From Modicisalibacter muralis (GTDB lineage Bacteria; Pseudomonadota; Gammaproteobacteria; Pseudomonadales; Halomonadaceae): DNA of 64,000 bases. Position 1 is the stretch's first letter. Every line of letters begins with the position of its first letter. Below the pieces are notes generated by a model. The model saw nothing but the letters and a program-made list of their open reading frames with translations, had not been told where the DNA came from and did not search any database. The translations under genes were made by a program, and so were the position numbers. The DNA lies in NCBI RefSeq assembly GCF_900102945.1, contig NZ_FNGI01000001.1:620001-684000 (forward strand), in the 5' to 3' direction. Positions 17,408 to 27,144 of this stretch are shown piece after piece.

Positions 17408-19792
17408 ATGAAATTTTCCGAACAGTGGCTGCGCGAATGGGTATCGCCGGCACTTTCCAGCGAGGCATTGGCCGACCAGATCACCATGGCCGGGCTGGAG
17501 GTGGATGGCCTCGATAGTGTTGCCGCTGTGTTTACCGGCGTGGTGGTTGCCGAGGTAGTGGCCAAGCAGCAGCATCCCGATGCCGACAAGCTCAATGTTT
17601 GCCATGTCGATGATGGCTCCGGCGAGCCGGTGCAGGTGGTCTGCGGCGCGCCGAATGTCGCGGTGGGGCAGAAGGTGCCTTTCGCGCGAGTCGGGGCCGT
17701 GTTGCCGGATGACTTCACGATCAGGAAGGCCAAGCTGCGGGGCGTCGAGTCGCGGGGCATGATCTGCTCCGCCTCGGAGCTGGGGCTCGAGGAAGAGACC
17801 TCGCCGGGGATTCTCGAACTGCCGCTCGAGGCGCCGCTCGGCGAAGATTTTCGCAACTGGATGAAACTCGACGACAGCACCATCGAGGTCGATCTGACGC
17901 CCAATCGCGGCGATTGCCTGAGTCTCAAGGGGCTTGCGCGAGAGGTCGGCGTACTTAATCGGCTGGCGCTGAGCGAGCCCGAAACGAGTGCGCAGGCGCC
18001 AATGCACGATGACACCTTCCCGGTACGCGTTGCCGCTCCCGAGCGCTGCCCGCGCTACGTTGGGCGAGTGATCCACAATGTCGATGTCGGCGCTCGAACT
18101 CCGCTATGGATGGCTGAGCGCCTGCGACGTAGTGGCGTACGTTCCATCGACCCGGTGGTCGACATCACCAATTATGTCATGCTCGAGCTGGGCCAGCCGA
18201 TGCACGCCTTCGATTTGGCCAACCTGCACGAGGCCATCGATGTGCGCCTGGCTCGCGAAGGTGAGCGTCTGACGTTGCTCGATGGCCAGGACATTGCGCT
18301 GAACGAGAATACCCTGGTCATCGCCGATGCAACACGGCCTCTGGCGATCGCTGGCGTGATGGGCGGCGAATATTCGGGCGTGAGTACGGCGACCCGCGAC
18401 GTCTTTCTCGAAGCGGCGTTTTTCACGCCATTGGCGGTGGCCGGGCAGGCGCGCTCCTATGGCTTGCATACCGACTCATCGCACCGCTTCGAACGGGGTG
18501 TCGATCCGATGTTGGCACGTCAGGCCATCGAGCGCGCCACGTCACTGTTGCTCGCCATCACCGGTGGCGAACCAGGGCCGCTGAGCGAGACGGCGAGTCC
18601 GGATCATCTGCCAAGCGAGCGTCGGGTGCATCTGCGCAGCGCGCGTATCGAACAATGCCTGAATCTGGCTTTGCCGGGCGAAGAGGTCGTCGAGATTCTC
18701 GAGCGCCTGGGCATGCACGTCGTGGTCGATGGCGATGCGGCCTGGCAGGTCACGGTACCGAGTTGGCGTTTCGATATCGCCATCGAGGAAGACTTGATCG
18801 AGGAACTGGCGCGCATTCATGGCTACAATCGCCTGCCGACGCGACGCCCCGCCGCGCGGCTGGGCTTGCGCGCCGATGGCGAGAGCCGGCTTCCGCAGGC
18901 GCGCCTGCGCCGCCAGATGGTGGCTCGCGGTTATCAGGAGGCGATCAGTTACAGCTTCGTCGCACCCGAATTGCAGGCGCTACTGGCACCTGGCGTTACC
19001 GCTCCGCGTCTTGCCAACCCGATTTCGAGCGATATGGCGATAATGCGAGCCAGCCTGTTTCCCGGCTTGGTCAAGGCATTGATGCACAACCTGAACCGTC
19101 AGCAGAGTCGGGTCAGGCTGTTCGAAACCGGCTTGGTGTTTCGTGGCGAGCTCGATGCGCTGGAACAGATACCCATGTTGGGCGGCCTGGTTTGCGGTCC
19201 GCGTGATCCCGAGGGTTGGGCGGCGCGGCGCGATAACGTCGACTTCTTCGACCTCAAAGGCGATCTGGAAAGCCTGCTGGCAATGGGCGCAAATGCCGAT
19301 GACTGGCGCTTCGAGCCCGCCGAGCATCCGGCACTGCATCCTGGACAGACCGCACGGCTACGTTATCGGGGCGAGGCGGTGGGTTGGATCGGCGCGTTGC
19401 ACCCCGGGGTCCGCGCCGAGTTGGGGCTCAAGACCGATGCTTTCGTTTTCGAGGTGCGCCTTGATGCCGTGACGCAAGGAAACCTGCCAGCCTTTACGCC
19501 ACTGTCACGCTATCCCGAGGTGCGTCGCGACCTGGCCTTGGTCGTGGCCGAGGGTGTGCCGGTTCAAGCATTGCTCGACACGCTGCGCGAGCAAGCCGGC
19601 GAATGGTTGACCGACTGTTGCCTGTTCGATGTTTATCAGGGGCCTGGCGTTGCCGAGGGGCTCAAGAGTCTCGCCTTGGGCTTGACCTGGCAGCATCCTT
19701 CGCGCACGCTGAATGATGATGAAATCAACCAGTTAGTCGATGCAATCGTCGCCGAGTCCCGGCGCCGTTTCGATGCCGAGTTGCGCGGCTGA
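17408..19792 (+). CDS. pheT: Phenylalanyl-tRNA synthetase beta subunit
   Basis: Beta chain, 794 residues. The order is B1 domain, tRNA-binding OB fold (about 40-155, '[10 protein letters not shown]' and '[11 protein letters not shown]'), B3/B4 editing domain (about 200-400), B5 domain, catalytic-like core and C-terminal ferredoxin-fold anticodon domain ('[16 protein letters not shown]'). Length and domain order are normal for gammaproteobacteria. ihfA follows after 29 bases. Confidence 0.97.
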   Translation: MKFSEQWLREWVSPALSSEALADQITMAGLEVDGLDSVAAVFTGVVVAEVVAKQQHPDADKLNVCHVDDGSGEPVQVVCGAPNVAVGQKVPFARVGAVLPDDFTIRKAKLRGVESRGMICSASELGLEEETSPGILELPLEAPLGEDFRNWMKLDDSTIEVDLTPNRGDCLSLKGLAREVGVLNRLALSEPETSAQAPMHDDTFPVRVAAPERCPRYVGRVIHNVDVGARTPLWMAERLRRSGVRSIDPVVDITNYVMLELGQPMHAFDLANLHEAIDVRLAREGERLTLLDGQDIALNENTLVIADATRPLAIAGVMGGEYSGVSTATRDVFLEAAFFTPLAVAGQARSYGLHTDSSHRFERGVDPMLARQAIERATSLLLAITGGEPGPLSETASPDHLPSERRVHLRSARIEQCLNLALPGEEVVEILERLGMHVVVDGDAAWQVTVPSWRFDIAIEEDLIEELARIHGYNRLPTRRPAARLGLRADGESRLPQARLRRQMVARGYQEAISYSFVAPELQALLAPGVTAPRLANPISSDMAIMRASLFPGLVKALMHNLNRQQSRVRLFETGLVFRGELDALEQIPMLGGLVCGPRDPEGWAARRDNVDFFDLKGDLESLLAMGANADDWRFEPAEHPALHPGQTARLRYRGEAVGWIGALHPGVRAELGLKTDAFVFEVRLDAVTQGNLPAFTPLSRYPEVRRDLALVVAEGVPVQALLDTLREQAGEWLTDCCLFDVYQGPGVAEGLKSLALGLTWQHPSRTLNDDEINQLVDAIVAESRRRFDAELRG

Positions 19793-19821
19793 GTGTCGAC
19801 ATCCAGCACGAGGAAGTGACA

Positions 19822-20121
19822 ATGGGTGCGTTGACCAAAGCGGAACTGGCCGAACATCTGCATGCGGAACTTGGCTTCTCCAAGCGTGAAGCCAAGTCCA
19901 TGGTAGAGGCCTTCTTCGAAGAAATTCGCGGATGTTTGCGCGAGAACGAGCAGGTGAAGTTATCCGGTTTCGGCAACTTCGACCTTCGCGACAAGCGTGA
20001 ACGCCCCGGACGCAATCCCAAAACGGGCGAAGAGATTCCGATTTCCGCCCGGCGCGTAGTCACCTTTCGCCCGGGACAGAAGCTCAAGGCCCAGGTTGAG
20101 GACTTCGTCGACAAGTCCTAG
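19822..20121 (+). CDS. ihfA: Integration host factor alpha subunit
   Basis: Nucleoid protein that bends DNA as a heterodimer with IhfB. 99 residues, with '[20 protein letters not shown]' at the N terminus and the DNA-intercalating beta arm '[19 protein letters not shown]' carrying the R-N-P tip. ATG 19822 is chosen with AGGAAG 5 bases upstream; a GTG two codons earlier is less likely. pheST-ihfA is the usual linkage in gammaproteobacteria. Confidence 0.96.
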   Translation: MGALTKAELAEHLHAELGFSKREAKSMVEAFFEEIRGCLRENEQVKLSGFGNFDLRDKRERPGRNPKTGEEIPISARRVVTFRPGQKLKAQVEDFVDKS

Positions 20122-20150
20122 CTTTGAAGACGCACGCCAGTCGATAAAGA

Positions 20151-20182
20151 CAACGCCACCTTTCGAGGTGGCGTTGTTCTTT
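20151..20182. terminator. Terminator after ihfA, probably bidirectional
   Basis: A perfect 11-bp stem (20151-20161 with 20166-20176) with a TTCG loop, followed on the plus strand by TTCTTTC and on the minus strand by TCTTTATC. It separates ihfA from the convergent livF-like gene. Confidence 0.9.
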
Positions 20183-20208
20183 CAAGGGGAGGGTGCCTGG
20201 GAATATCG

Positions 20209-20985
20209 CTATACCGCTAAATATTCTTCCCTTAATTGGCTGTTATCCAGAACCTCCCGGGCGGTGCCGTCGAAGACAACCTGGCCCATATCCAGGATAA
20301 TCGCCCGACTTGCCAGCTTTAGCGCCGCAATAGCGTTCTGTTCGACAATGATCGTGGTAATCCCGATTTCCTTTACTTCTAAAAGGATGCGTTCAATTTC
20401 CTGAACGATGACCGGAGCCAGGCCTTCATACGGTTCATCGAGAAGCAGCAGTTTGATATCCCGAGCCAACGCTCTTGCGACTGCCAGCATTTGTTGCTCA
20501 CCACCCGATAGCGTAATGCCTTCCTGTTTACGGCGCTCCGCTAGCCTTGGGAAATGTTCATAGATTTGTTCAAGAGGCCAGCCGAGGGGCTTCTCTATTT
20601 GCGCGAGCGTAAGATTTTCTTCAACGGTCAGGCCCGGGATGATACTGCGGTCTTCGGGTACCAGTTGGATGCCCGCCTGTGCCGCTTGATAGGACTTCAA
20701 ACCATGCAACGGTTGGCCTTGAAGATAAATTTCACCATGCTGCAAGGTTGGTGCATCCATTCGTGCCAGTGTACGCAGGGTAGACGTCTTGCCCGCGCCA
20801 TTGCGACCCAGCAAAGCGATAATTTCCTGCTCGGCGACCTCAAAGGAAACGCCTTGGACGATGTACGATTCGCCATAATAGGCATGTATATCCCTGACGC
20901 TGAAATAAGCGTGTTCGCCGATGCTGGGAGCTCTTGATCCAGGCGTCGTCGTGCCGCTTTGTGAATGTACCGATTCAGTATGCAT
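20209..20985 (-). CDS. LivF-type ABC transporter ATP-binding protein
   Basis: One of two ATPases of a branched-chain-amino-acid-type (HAAT) importer, 258 residues. Walker A is 'LLGRNGAGKTSTLR', the signature 'TLSGGEQQMLAVARAL' and Walker B '[15 protein letters not shown]'; the switch His is replaced by Gln in 'IIVEQN', as is usual for LivF. A 30-residue N-terminal extension is longer than typical. It is the last gene of the operon, 81 bases after livG. Substrate is unknown: this family also carries urea, amides and aromatic acids. Confidence 0.9.
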   Translation of the reverse strand: MHTESVHSQSGTTTPGSRAPSIGEHAYFSVRDIHAYYGESYIVQGVSFEVAEQEIIALLGRNGAGKTSTLRTLARMDAPTLQHGEIYLQGQPLHGLKSYQAAQAGIQLVPEDRSIIPGLTVEENLTLAQIEKPLGWPLEQIYEHFPRLAERRKQEGITLSGGEQQMLAVARALARDIKLLLLDEPYEGLAPVIVQEIERILLEVKEIGITTIIVEQNAIAALKLASRAIILDMGQVVFDGTAREVLDNSQLREEYLAV

Positions 20986-21066
20986 AATAACTGGCTCTAA
21001 GCGTCCCTTGAAAAGAGGGAAGGTGTATGGCGTAAACTATTCTGCGCTATTTATTCTTCGCCTAGC

Positions 21067-21882
21067 TTACTGTGGGGCCCCGCCCAAGTAGGCTTCCTGA
21101 ACTTTGGCACTGCCCTTGACTTCACTCGGTGTGCCGGCCGCAATGATCTTTCCCTGAGCAAGTACGGAAACATGATCGGCTAATGAGAAAACGACATGCA
21201 TATCGTGTTCGATAACGATTATCGTCATTCCCGATTCCTTGATTCTTACCAGCAAATCAATGGTTCTGTTGGTATCGTGACGCGACATGCCGGCTGTGGG
21301 TTCATCCAGTAATAATAGTTTGGGGTTCTGAATCAGGCACATGGCCAGTTCCAGTCGGCGTTTATCGCCGCGCGAGAGGCTCCCGGCATGCTCGTAGCGC
21401 TTCTCGATCAATCCTACGTCTTCCAAGGCATGCTCGGCCTTTTGAAGAATGTCTTTTTGTGTGTTTAGAGCACGAAATGCATTGAAGGTAAAACTTCCAT
21501 CTCGTTTGGAGAGCGCGGGCATCAACAGGTTTTCGAGCAAGTTCAAATCCGAGAAGATCTCGGGCGTCTGAAAGACCCTGGCAACGCCTGCCTGATTGAT
21601 TTCGTAAGGTTTTTTCCCGGTCAATGTTTCGCCGTCGAATGTTACCGTACCCGAGTCCGGTGCAAGGCGGCCGACGCAGACATTCAACAAGGTCGATTTA
21701 CCGGCACCGTTAGGACCGATGATAGCGTGTGTCGTGCGTTCACCCACCTTGAGGTTGACTTCGCTGAGGGCATGCAAGCCAGCAAAACTCTTGTGGACAT
21801 CGTGAACGTCGAAAATCGCGTTTTTTGTCGGAGCGTTGCCAATTGAGTCTTCTCTTTTCGCCAGGCTCAAGGAATCAACCAT
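21067..21882 (-). CDS. LivG-type ABC transporter ATP-binding protein
   Basis: Second ATPase of the importer (271 residues from ATG 21882). Walker A '[14 protein letters not shown]', signature '[16 protein letters not shown]' (the common SGG is SRG here), Walker B '[17 protein letters not shown]', switch His in 'VIEHDMHVV'. The frame is open to 21981, but the ATG at 21882 overlaps the upstream livM end by 8 bases, the normal coupled arrangement. SRGDKR in place of the LSxGxQ signature is also seen in other importers of this type. Confidence 0.9.
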   Translation of the reverse strand: MVDSLSLAKREDSIGNAPTKNAIFDVHDVHKSFAGLHALSEVNLKVGERTTHAIIGPNGAGKSTLLNVCVGRLAPDSGTVTFDGETLTGKKPYEINQAGVARVFQTPEIFSDLNLLENLLMPALSKRDGSFTFNAFRALNTQKDILQKAEHALEDVGLIEKRYEHAGSLSRGDKRRLELAMCLIQNPKLLLLDEPTAGMSRHDTNRTIDLLVRIKESGMTIIVIEHDMHVVFSLADHVSVLAQGKIIAAGTPSEVKGSAKVQEAYLGGAPQ

Positions 21883-23047
21883 GATTCGGCTCCTTCTCGT
21901 TCTCCGTTTTGGAATCGACGGAACCATTTCTTTTTCTATCGATGTACCGCTGTATTCGAGTAATGCCCTCCATAAAGCCACCTGGAAGGAAAATCACCAC
22001 TGCCATGAAAATCAAACCGAGAGTCAAGTGCCAGCCGTTACCGACAAAAGGGGAAATAGCGCTAACGACGATATTTTCCAATCCATCGGGGAGAATGGCG
22101 AAGGTGTTATGCAACAAGTTTTCATTAAAGGCGGAAAATATATTTTCAAAATACTTGATGGCGCCAGCGCCAAGCACGGGGCCTATCAGTGTTCCTACGC
22201 CGCCTAGAATGGTCATTAGAACGACCTCGCCGGATGCCGTCCAGGTCATGCGCTCGGCGCCTGCCAATGGGTCTGTCACGGCGAGTAGTGCCCCCGCGAG
22301 CCCCGCGAACATTCCGGATATCACAAATGCCATCTGTGTATACGGGCGCGTATGGAAGCCAATGTAATTCATGCGGTTCTGGTTCGATCTTATCGCCTTG
22401 AGCTTCATTCCAAACGGTGAGCGGGTGATGCGCATCGCGATGAAGAAGGTGATGATCATCATTACTGCGCAAAAGTAGAAGCCGGCATAACCACCTAGTT
22501 CATAGCCGAATAGCCTGGGTGACGGTAAGCCAGGACTGGCTTCAAAAAACATACGATCGATGATTCTTGGATCTCCACCGCTAAGTTGAAGGCCGGTTTC
22601 ACCGTTCGTTATCGGGGTAAGCACCGAGTAGGCGAGTCGATAACACATTTGTGCGAAGGCCAGTGTCAGGATGGAAAAATAAATCCCCGTCCGACGCAGG
22701 CATATGAAGCCGACCAAATAAGCTAATAAACCTGAGAAAATGACACCGAATATAACCGCGGGGATGGCATTCATGGTGAATAGTTTGAATGACCATACCG
22801 CTGCGTAAGAACCGACGCCGAGGAAGGCCGCATGACCGAAGGATAAATAACCCGTCAAGCCAAACAGGATGTTAAAGCCAATCGCAAAAATTCCATAAAT
22901 GGCGAATTTTTGAAGTAGGGCAGGGTAGGATGCGCCGATTGGCATCGTCCATAGCGGCATTGTCAGAATGACGATCGAAAAAGCGATGAACAGTATCCAA
23001 TCCTTCGCTGGCGTTGTCTGGATTTTTGCACGAGCTGACATATTCAT
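21875..23047 (-). CDS. LivM-type ABC transporter permease
   Basis: Inner-membrane permease of the importer, 390 residues with about ten helices. The '[23 protein letters not shown]' region and '[21 protein letters not shown]' are family marks. The C terminus has an extra charged tail. The start overlaps the livH stop by 3 bases. The DNA looks lower in G+C than the neighbouring housekeeping genes. Confidence 0.9.
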   Translation of the reverse strand: MNMSARAKIQTTPAKDWILFIAFSIVILTMPLWTMPIGASYPALLQKFAIYGIFAIGFNILFGLTGYLSFGHAAFLGVGSYAAVWSFKLFTMNAIPAVIFGVIFSGLLAYLVGFICLRRTGIYFSILTLAFAQMCYRLAYSVLTPITNGETGLQLSGGDPRIIDRMFFEASPGLPSPRLFGYELGGYAGFYFCAVMMIITFFIAMRITRSPFGMKLKAIRSNQNRMNYIGFHTRPYTQMAFVISGMFAGLAGALLAVTDPLAGAERMTWTASGEVVLMTILGGVGTLIGPVLGAGAIKYFENIFSAFNENLLHNTFAILPDGLENIVVSAISPFVGNGWHLTLGLIFMAVVIFLPGGFMEGITRIQRYIDRKRNGSVDSKTENEKEPNHG

Positions 23048-24060
23048 TATTCGAATACTCCCTTTTTACCGAGCAGCCCGCGCGGACGTACCAATAGAAT
23101 GATGACGGCAACAAGATAAATAATGATTTGGTCTATTCCGGGTATGAGACTCTTTATGGTATTGGTCGAGGCAAAGGACTCGAGCATCCCCAGCAGGAAG
23201 CCTGCTGCGACGGCGCCCCCTAACGACCCCATGCCACCGACCACGACCACGACGAAGGATAGAACCAGAAAATCCATGCCCAGGTGATAATTGGGTGGGA
23301 GTATGGGTGTGTACATCACACCGGCCATGCCTGCGACAACCGCGGCGAGGCCAAAGACGATAGTGAAGCGTCGTTGTATATTGATTCCAAGCAGGCCGAC
23401 CGTTTCACGATCATGCATACCCGCCCGAACTACCATGCCGAAACTGGTATACCTGAGAAAGGCGAATACACCGAAAATCGTGATGGCGGAAAATATGAAA
23501 TAGATGAGTCGCCACCATGGATATATGACGGAATTGCCCAAGCCCAACATCGCTCCAACACTTGCACTGCCGGACACGATATCCGGGGCGGACATGGGTA
23601 TCGCGTTGGCGCCAAAATTAGCCTTGATAATTTCCTGGATGACGATGGCAAGACCGAAAGTGACCAGGATTTGTTCGGCATGGGTGCGTTTGTAAAAATG
23701 CTTGATCAGGCCTCGTTCCATCACCAAGCCCACCAAGAGCATGATAGGAATCGAGACAAGAAGCGATATAGGTACGGAATAATCGATGATAAACTCACCG
23801 GTATCCCCGAACCAAGTGATTAAATAAGGCTCATCCTTGTAAGCCGCAAAAAAGGTCACACTCTCATCCTTGACCCGACGTGATATCGTCAATATCTGAT
23901 TGACTGACACAGCGCAAAAGGCCCCGAGCATGAAGAGTGCGCCATGAGCGAAGTTGACAACCCCTAGCGTGCCGAACACCAGAGTCAGCCCCAAGGCTAT
24001 CAGAGCATAGGCACCGCCTTTATCGAGACCGTTAAGTACTTGTAGAAAAAACGCATCCAT
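23047..24060 (-). CDS. LivH-type ABC transporter permease
   Basis: Partner permease, 337 residues. The N terminus '[20 protein letters not shown]' and '[19 protein letters not shown]' are typical of LivH. A stretch of about 40 polar residues at 55-95 makes it somewhat longer than E. coli LivH. It begins 163 bases after the binding-protein gene, with an intercistronic hairpin between them. Confidence 0.9.
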   Translation of the reverse strand: MDAFFLQVLNGLDKGGAYALIALGLTLVFGTLGVVNFAHGALFMLGAFCAVSVNQILTISRRVKDESVTFFAAYKDEPYLITWFGDTGEFIIDYSVPISLLVSIPIMLLVGLVMERGLIKHFYKRTHAEQILVTFGLAIVIQEIIKANFGANAIPMSAPDIVSGSASVGAMLGLGNSVIYPWWRLIYFIFSAITIFGVFAFLRYTSFGMVVRAGMHDRETVGLLGINIQRRFTIVFGLAAVVAGMAGVMYTPILPPNYHLGMDFLVLSFVVVVVGGMGSLGGAVAAGFLLGMLESFASTNTIKSLIPGIDQIIIYLVAVIILLVRPRGLLGKKGVFE

Positions 24061-24171
24061 AGTCGATACCAGCCAATATCAAGTGTATTTCATGCACTTG
24101 AGGTAGTCTTAATGCCCCCAGTCTTCATGATAAAGTGGTGGTATTAAGCAGGAAGTGTAAGTTGGTACCCA

Positions 24172-24207
24172 GAGCTACGGACGGAATCTTAATGTTGTCC
24201 GTAGCTC
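24172..24207 (-). promoter_or_regulatory. Intercistronic hairpin between binding-protein gene and livH
   Basis: An 11-bp perfect stem (24172-24182 with 24197-24207) with a 14-base loop lies 17 bases after the binding-protein stop. There is no T run on the minus strand, so it looks more like an mRNA-stabilising or partial termination element. This would make the binding protein more abundant than the membrane parts, as known for other ABC import operons. Confidence 0.6.
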
Positions 24208-24223
24208 CGATTCGCGGATTTAC

Positions 24224-25579
24224 TTAGACCTTATAAGGTCCAAGCTCTCCGCCAAATATTGAAGGATCGTATTCGACTTGTGAGCGTGGAACTTCTTTCA
24301 CCACGTCCAGAAGGTCGAATTGGTTGGTCGGGTCTTCGGCGCCACGCACCACGAGAACATCCTTGAAGCACTGGTGATCGTCGGCGCGGTATTCCGTTGG
24401 ACCATTGCCCATGCCATCGAATTTGAAGCCTTCCAGCGTCTTGATGACTTCCGGTGGGTAGAAGGTACCTGCCATTTCGCAAGCGTTGGCATAAAGCAGG
24501 GTCTGCACGTAGCAGGTATGGGCGGCCTGTGAGGGAGGGGCCCCGTACTCCGCGCCGAATGATTTGACGAAGGCCAGCGAGCCGGCATCCTGCAACGACC
24601 AGTTCCAGTTGGTGGAGCCGAGTATGCCCTTGATGGCATTGCCGGCACCCTGTGCCATCAGGCGTGAGAACAGCGGCACCACGATCTCGAAGTTCTTACC
24701 ATTGACAGATCGGTCACGCATGCCGAAATTCACGGCTTGGGTCAGCGAATTGACCATGTCGTTGCCGTAGTGATTCAGAATCAGCACATCGGCATCGGAG
24801 CTAAGCACTTGGGTGAGATACTGCGAGTAATCCCCGGCGCCAACCGGTGTACGCACCGTCCGCGCCGTCGTCCAGCCGAGTTCCTCGGTGGTGTTCTTCA
24901 TGGACTCTTCTTGCGTCCAGCCCCAAGTGTAATCGGCTGTCAGGTGATAGGCGCGCCGGTCGGTGCCATATTCTTCTTTCAATACCGGGCCGAGTGCCCT
25001 GCCCGACATGTAGGCATTGAAGAAGTGGCGAAAACCATAGCGGCGTTTGTCCTTGCCGGTGGTGTCGTTGGAGTGGGTTAGGCCACACATGTAGATGACA
25101 CCCAGCTCCTGGGCGAGGCTCTGGCAGGCGATTGCCACGCCCGATGACGAGCCGCCGGTGAACATGGTGACACCGTCCCTCTGGATCATCCGCTGGGCCG
25201 AAGCGCGTGCGGCATCCGATTTCGTCTGTGTGTCACCGGTCACGAACTGTACTTTCTTGCCGAGAATACCGTTTCCCTTCAGTGAGCTAGGCTGCATGGT
25301 ATTGATCATGCCGCCATCACCCTCGCCATTGAGATGCTTTACGGCGAGTTTGTAGGCACGCAGCTCATCGGCGCCTTCATCGGCATAAGGACCTGTCTGC
25401 GGAACGTTAAAACCAAAGGTTACGGTGCTTTGTTTTGAGGGGTCGTTGCGAAACTCCTGTGCCCAGGCATTGCGCATGAAAAACATCGGGGAGCTTGCAA
25501 CGACGGCTGCGGTCGCGCCTGTTTTCAATATCGTGCGGCGAGAGACGCCCTGCGGGGTATTATTCTTGGAACGGCTCAT
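24224..25579 (-). CDS. ABC transporter substrate-binding protein, Tat-exported, branched-chain type
   Basis: Periplasmic binding protein of the Peripla_BP_6 (LivJ/UrtA-like) family, 451 residues. The N terminus has a twin-arginine signal, 'SRRTILKTG', a hydrophobic stretch and an AWA cleavage site near residue 41. The mature part shows 'FGFNVPQTGPYADEGADELR' and 'GVTMFTGGSSSGVAIACQ', the first-lobe ligand site. The ATG at 25579 follows GAGAGG; the open frame to 25645 is not needed. First gene of the importer operon. Ligand not identifiable: amino acids, amides or urea are all possible. Confidence 0.88.
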   Translation of the reverse strand: MSRSKNNTPQGVSRRTILKTGATAAVVASSPMFFMRNAWAQEFRNDPSKQSTVTFGFNVPQTGPYADEGADELRAYKLAVKHLNGEGDGGMINTMQPSSLKGNGILGKKVQFVTGDTQTKSDAARASAQRMIQRDGVTMFTGGSSSGVAIACQSLAQELGVIYMCGLTHSNDTTGKDKRRYGFRHFFNAYMSGRALGPVLKEEYGTDRRAYHLTADYTWGWTQEESMKNTTEELGWTTARTVRTPVGAGDYSQYLTQVLSSDADVLILNHYGNDMVNSLTQAVNFGMRDRSVNGKNFEIVVPLFSRLMAQGAGNAIKGILGSTNWNWSLQDAGSLAFVKSFGAEYGAPPSQAAHTCYVQTLLYANACEMAGTFYPPEVIKTLEGFKFDGMGNGPTEYRADDHQCFKDVLVVRGAEDPTNQFDLLDVVKEVPRSQVEYDPSIFGGELGPYKV

Positions 25580-25840
25580 GTGCGTTACCTCTCTCGTTTG
25601 CGACAGGCGCGCAGCATCCTTCCCCGCGCGTTTGGCGCAAACCATTGGACTTTAGTAGTTGTTTTTCCAGTTTTTTGTTGCATTCTCAATTACGATTGTA
25701 TGCCCCATGGTTTAGCGTGCCATTGGAAAATAGTCTATGGCGAATCGAGGCAAACGGAGAGGAGAGCGGGTAATTGACCGGGAGAATTCATGACTCTTTT
25801 TGTCTAAGGATATGCGTTACTCAACGGTCTTGATCGGGTC

Positions 25841-26047
25841 CTAAAGGTTGCCGTTTTCCATGAGTGTGGTTATGACGGTCTTGAGTACGAAGACCAGCAT
25901 GCCCGCGCCTAATACGACGAACAGCATGATGGTGCCGAACTTGCCGGCGTTGGACTTGCGTGCCAGATCCCAGATGATGAAACACATGAATAGTATCAGG
26001 GCGCCGATCATCAGCGGTGTGATCCAGACTTCGAAGTCGTGTTCCAT
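25841..26047 (-). CDS. DUF2788 family small membrane protein
   Basis: 68 residues with two transmembrane helices (about 9-29 and 40-62) separated by 'DLARKSNAGKFG'. The N terminus 'MEHDFEVWITPLMIG' is a DUF2788 hallmark. ATG 26047 is chosen; the longer frame has no family match. It is divergent from the flavodoxin gene, a neighbourhood also found in Pseudomonas. Function unknown. Confidence 0.8.
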   Translation of the reverse strand: MEHDFEVWITPLMIGALILFMCFIIWDLARKSNAGKFGTIMLFVVLGAGMLVFVLKTVITTLMENGNL

Positions 26048-26218
26048 GGTTGCTCCCGCGCGGGTAAAAATAAAACCGCCATTATAACCGCGCAGCCGGT
26101 GCCGCACAGAATGTGGCTGTGCGGCGCAAACGCGCAGGGTAGCGCCCATGCACGATGGGCGCTGGAGGGGTTTCATGGTACCATTCATGCGAATTTCTCA
26201 AGCAAAATCAGTCAGTCC

Positions 26219-26683
26219 ATGCCCACGCTCAAGATTTTTGTCGGCACCATGTATGGTGGTGCCTTGGATGTTGCGGAGCAGGTCAAGCCGCTTTTCGAGG
26301 ATGCTGGCTACGAAGTCGCTATTTTCGAGCAGCCCACGCTTGACGATTTGCTCGAGCCGCCCACCGAGTTAGCGTTGTTCTGTGTTTCCACTACCGGTAG
26401 CGGTGACTTTCCCGGTAACTTCGTGCCCTTTGCGCGTGCCATCGACGAGCGCCACCCATCGCTGACCGAGCTTCGCTATGGGTTGATTGCGCTCGGTGAC
26501 AGTTCGTATGGCGATACCTTTTGCGGTGCCGGCCGTTCGCTCGATGCGCTTCTCGAGGAACATGGTGCGCAGCGCCTGGGCGAGAGGCTCGAAGTGGATG
26601 CCATGGAAACGTTCATGGCCGATGACGCGGCGCTGCCTTGGGCCGAGGCATGGATCGATGAGCAGCAATTGCGCCATGGTTGA
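26219..26683 (+). CDS. MioC-like flavodoxin
   Basis: FMN-binding electron carrier, 154 residues. The phosphate loop 'FVGTMYGGALDVAEQ' and the 'CVSTTGSGDFPGNFVPF' and 'ALGDSSYGDTFCGAGR' loops match the flavodoxin-like domain of MioC and sulfite reductase. The ATG at 26219 starts right before the first beta strand. Redox partner unknown. The next gene follows closely on the same strand. Confidence 0.88.
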   Translation: MPTLKIFVGTMYGGALDVAEQVKPLFEDAGYEVAIFEQPTLDDLLEPPTELALFCVSTTGSGDFPGNFVPFARAIDERHPSLTELRYGLIALGDSSYGDTFCGAGRSLDALLEEHGAQRLGERLEVDAMETFMADDAALPWAEAWIDEQQLRHG

Positions 26684-26709
26684 TTTCAGCGTCGACAACG
26701 GGAAATGAC

Positions 26710-27072
26710 ATGGCGGCCTCGATGACGCCGGAGCGGCTAAGCATCATGGTTGGGGTGTTGGCGGCGATCGTCGCGACCCTGCCGCGGTATGTAGTGGGTG
26801 GGCATCAAAGCCAACTGATGCTGATCTCGTTGGCCTTCGTCGCGGTCGCCGTGGTGTCGGTGGCGGCCTGGCGCATGCTGAGCCATGCGGCGCGCCGCCG
26901 CTTGCCGGCCTTGCTCGCTCGATTGCTTGGCATGTTGTTGCTGGGCGCTGTCGTGGTTGCCTTGTGGCAGTCGATGCAGGGCGGCATCGACGGGCTTCTG
27001 CTGTTGTCCCACGGTGCGACCGTGGGGTTGTTGCTGCATGCGCTTTTGGTAGGGTGGCGGCGCCATAACTGA
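26710..27072 (+). CDS. Small four-helix membrane protein, unknown function
   Basis: 120 residues, mostly hydrophobic, with four likely helices (about 10-30, 35-55, 68-88, 95-115) and basic loops. I recognise no family with certainty. The ATG at 26710 has GGGAAA upstream. It lies 26 bases after the flavodoxin gene and is followed by a strong terminator, so the two are probably co-transcribed. Confidence 0.6.
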   Translation: MAASMTPERLSIMVGVLAAIVATLPRYVVGGHQSQLMLISLAFVAVAVVSVAAWRMLSHAARRRLPALLARLLGMLLLGAVVVALWQSMQGGIDGLLLLSHGATVGLLLHALLVGWRRHN

Positions 27073-27087
27073 TTGCCGATATACCCA

Positions 27088-27123
27088 AACGATAAAGGCC
27101 CGCGATCGCGGGCCTTTATCGTT
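27088..27123. terminator. Bidirectional terminator, 36-bp perfect palindrome
   Basis: Every base from 27088 to 27123 is self-complementary. The centre is a G+C-rich core (GGCCCGCG / CGCGGGCC) flanked by AAA and TTT, so it can end transcription from both sides. It separates the small membrane protein gene from the convergent ppnN. Confidence 0.92.
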
Positions 27124-27144
27124 GTTGGGCCGCCGGCAAACGTA

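Noticed and set aside
25700-25725. Sigma54 promoter before the binding-protein gene
   Set aside because: TGGCACG on the minus strand (25722 to 25716) fits a -24 box, but the -12 position has no TTGC-like element at the required distance.
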